Shown: positions 4,994-6,899 of the stretch, in pieces
Position numbering within the stretch: the first letter of the stretch is position 1
Layout of the letters: every line of letters starts with the position of its first letter
From: an uncultured Pseudomonadota bacterium
GTDB lineage: Bacteria > Bdellovibrionota_B > Oligoflexia > Oligoflexales > CAILAO01
Assembly: GCA_903832105.1 (NCBI GenBank)
Contig: CAILAO010000860.1
Coordinates: 1-6,899, forward strand
DNA length: 6,899 bases
Direction of reading: 5' to 3'
Made by a program: the position numbers and the translations under genes
The notes under the pieces: generated by a model
The model's database searches: none
The model's input: only the letters and a program-made list of their open reading frames with translations
What the model was told of the DNA's origin: nothing

Positions 4994-6899
4994 ATGCTGC
5001 GGATTGAAAACCTCTCAAAATCGTTCGGAAGCAAAATCCTTCTCAACCAAGTGACCTATCACTTTCCTGAAGGCGAAAGGATTGCGCTTGTAGGAGCTAA
5101 CGGTGCGGGAAAAACCACCCTATTGAATATGCTTGTCGGTGTGGAACCGCAGGACCAAGGCTCCATCATTAAGCCCACCAATCTTGTTCTTGGATTTTTA
5201 CCACAGGCGCCAAATCCTAATCCTGCCAAAACAGTTGCCGAAGAAGCCGCGCAAGGCGCAAAAGCAATTGTGAATCTTAAACATGCCATGAACATCGCCC
5301 TGGCTGAGCTCAATCAAGATGCGTCAAAATCATCTGCAGAACGCTATGAAGCAGCAGAAACAGCCTTTAGAAACGCTGGCGGCTATGCCCTGGAGGCCAG
5401 AGCTAAAAAGACTCTCGCTGGCTTAGGATTTAAAACGCATGAGTTCCATAATGATCCCAAGACGCTTTCAGGTGGCTGGAGGATGCGGCTTGAGATCGCA
5501 AAGCTTTTTCTTGGCGATCCCGATTTTTTGATCCTCGACGAACCAACAAATCATCTCGATCTTCCAAGCCTCATTTGGGTCGAAAATTTTCTAAAAACCT
5601 ATAAAGGCACGTTAATCTTTGTATCGCATGATCGCGCACTTTTGAACCGCTTGCCAACCTTGACCGTTCACCTCCATCGCGGAAAGCTCACCGCCTATAA
5701 AGGGAACTTCGATTTCTTCCTCGAAGAGCGCGAGGCGCGTCTTGAGCTTGAAGGAGCCGCAAAGAAAAAACTTGAACGAAGAAGGCTCCAGATCGAAAGC
5801 TTTATTAATCGCTTCGGAGCCAAAGCTACCAAGGCAAGCCAGGCTCAATCCCGCCTCAAGATGCTTGCGCGCTTAAGGGATCTCGAAACGGAAGTTGATG
5901 AAACATTAAAAGACGAAACCTCAGAAGACCTGATCCAATTTTCACTCCCCGAACCTTCCAAAACGGGACGCACGGTTCTTAACATCGAAGGTGGAGCCAT
6001 TGGATATCCAAGTGAATGCCCGAACGGTACCCCCCTTGTTTTGTCCGACAATATTGGTCTCGAAATAGGGCGCGAATCTAAAATCGCCGTGATTGGGGCG
6101 AACGGCATTGGAAAAACAACCCTTTTAAAGACTATCGTTGGACAGCTTGCTCCGCTTGGGGGATCATTCATGCTTGGTTCAGGCGTAACCGTTGCGCACT
6201 TTACACAAGAGCAGCTCGACGCCCTCGATCCATCGAAAACCGTCATTGAAAATATTCTTCACACAACACCCCTTGGTGAGCAAGCTGCCCGGGGTCTTCT
6301 CGGAGCCTTTCTTTTCAGAGGTGATGATGTCTTTAAGCCAGTACGCGTGCTGTCTGGCGGCGAAAAAAGCCGCCTTGTTCTCGCTAAAATTCTTGCCTCT
6401 AACGTCAATTTTCTCATTCTAGACGAGCCCACAAGCCACCTTGACATGACGAGTATAGAGGCCCTTATCAATGCACTATCGGAATTCTCCGGAACCGTTT
6501 TATTCGTAAGTCATGATCGATCATTTATCGACAGCATTTGCACTCACGTCTTCGCAATGTATCGTGACGGGCGCTCGCAACTTTTCTCAGGCAAGCTTGG
6601 AGACTATCAACGTCTATGTAAAGTCGCGGGACTCCCTGATATTCTCGATCCAGCGACTTTTTCTAACGCAGCAGAGTCCTCACCCTCTCGCTCATTCTTG
6701 GAAGAAAGAAAGAAGACCTCCGACCAGCACGAGATCGCAAAAGACCTTAAGAGAGATCGCCAACGATATGAAAAGAGGAGGGCGTCCCTCGAACTTCGCA
6801 TGACAGAGCTTAAGGCCGAATTGGTTCAAGTTGAGAAAAATCTCTCACATCTTGATCCCGATGATTACATCAAAGTTAAAAAACTGTGCGAAAAGCAAA
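4994..6899 (+). CDS. ABC-F family ATPase (Uup/YheS-like), C-terminal end beyond window
   Basis: The frame is open for 635 codons to the right edge without a stop. Two ABC domains are joined by an ABC-F linker, with no membrane segments. Domain 1 has Walker A GANGAGKTT (34-42), signature LSGGW (158-162), Walker B FLILDEPTNHLD (178-189) and SHDR (211-214). The charged linker (about 235-320) is the ribosome-facing P-site tRNA interaction motif region. Domain 2 has GANGIGKTT (368-376), LSGGEKSRL (453-461), FLILDEPTSHLD (473-484) and SHDR (506-509). A charged C-terminal helical region begins near 565 and contains DPDDYIKVKKL close to the edge; with a usual length of about 630-650, little is likely missing. 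ABC-F proteins are cytosolic and act on ribosomes (stalling relief, assembly, sometimes antibiotic protection). The coiled C-terminus suggests Uup or YheS rather than a resistance factor, but the subfamily is not settled. It starts 15 bases after the hydrolase gene with only a weak GAG-type ribosome site, so translation may be coupled. Confidence 0.93.
   Translation, partial: MLRIENLSKSFGSKILLNQVTYHFPEGERIALVGANGAGKTTLLNMLVGVEPQDQGSIIKPTNLVLGFLPQAPNPNPAKTVAEEAAQGAKAIVNLKHAMNIALAELNQDASKSSAERYEAAETAFRNAGGYALEARAKKTLAGLGFKTHEFHNDPKTLSGGWRMRLEIAKLFLGDPDFLILDEPTNHLDLPSLIWVENFLKTYKGTLIFVSHDRALLNRLPTLTVHLHRGKLTAYKGNFDFFLEEREARLELEGAAKKKLERRRLQIESFINRFGAKATKASQAQSRLKMLARLRDLETEVDETLKDETSEDLIQFSLPEPSKTGRTVLNIEGGAIGYPSECPNGTPLVLSDNIGLEIGRESKIAVIGANGIGKTTLLKTIVGQLAPLGGSFMLGSGVTVAHFTQEQLDALDPSKTVIENILHTTPLGEQAARGLLGAFLFRGDDVFKPVRVLSGGEKSRLVLAKILASNVNFLILDEPTSHLDMTSIEALINALSEFSGTVLFVSHDRSFIDSICTHVFAMYRDGRSQLFSGKLGDYQRLCKVAGLPDILDPATFSNAAESSPSRSFLEERKKTSDQHEIAKDLKRDRQRYEKRRASLELRMTELKAELVQVEKNLSHLDPDDYIKVKKLCEKQ

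Noticed and set aside
5845..6246. Minus-strand open frame of 133 codons
   Set aside because: It lies wholly within the ABC-F gene, whose motifs are intact on the plus strand. The antisense product has low-complexity Ser/Pro-rich composition and no recognisable motif.

Overview
The window looks like ordinary chromosome of a Gram-negative bacterium of moderate GC. The clues are a SecD-type translocase subunit, a secreted protein with a Sec/SPI signal peptide, Shine-Dalgarno sites of GGAGG type, and tightly packed one-strand gene strings. The lineage cannot be fixed from this alone. The short AMP nucleosidase-like protein is of the kind I associate with Bacteroidetes, Chlamydiae and some other Gram-negatives. 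SecD without an adjacent upstream yajC, plus the general protein style, would also fit a deltaproteobacterial, Bdellovibrionota-like lineage. That is a weak inference.

Minus strand, read from 3630 down to 1: a short-form AMP nucleosidase-like gene (amn-like), yebC, an unrecognised membrane-anchored coiled-coil protein, trmH, and the first 100 codons of secD, which is cut by the window start. The gaps are 44, 82, -23 (overlap) and 96 bases. The first four probably form one transcription unit. secD may share it or use its own promoter in the AT-rich gap. The themes are housekeeping: purine nucleotide turnover, translation or regulation (YebC), tRNA 2'-O-methylation (TrmH) and protein export (SecD).

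Plus strand, from about 3767 to the right edge: a secreted SGNH/GDSL hydrolase whose active-site blocks recall phospholipase B-type enzymes. After 15 bases it is followed by a nearly complete ABC-F ATPase gene (two ABC domains, Uup/YheS-like) that runs off the window. The two strands diverge from a 136-base region (3631-3766) that should hold promoters in both directions. It carries an 8-T tract and a tandem 10-base repeat.

I found no tRNA, rRNA, CRISPR array, insertion sequence, att site or convincing intrinsic terminator. I see no clearly new multi-gene system. The items most worth a second look are the orphan coiled-coil protein between yebC and trmH and the phospholipase B-like secreted hydrolase.
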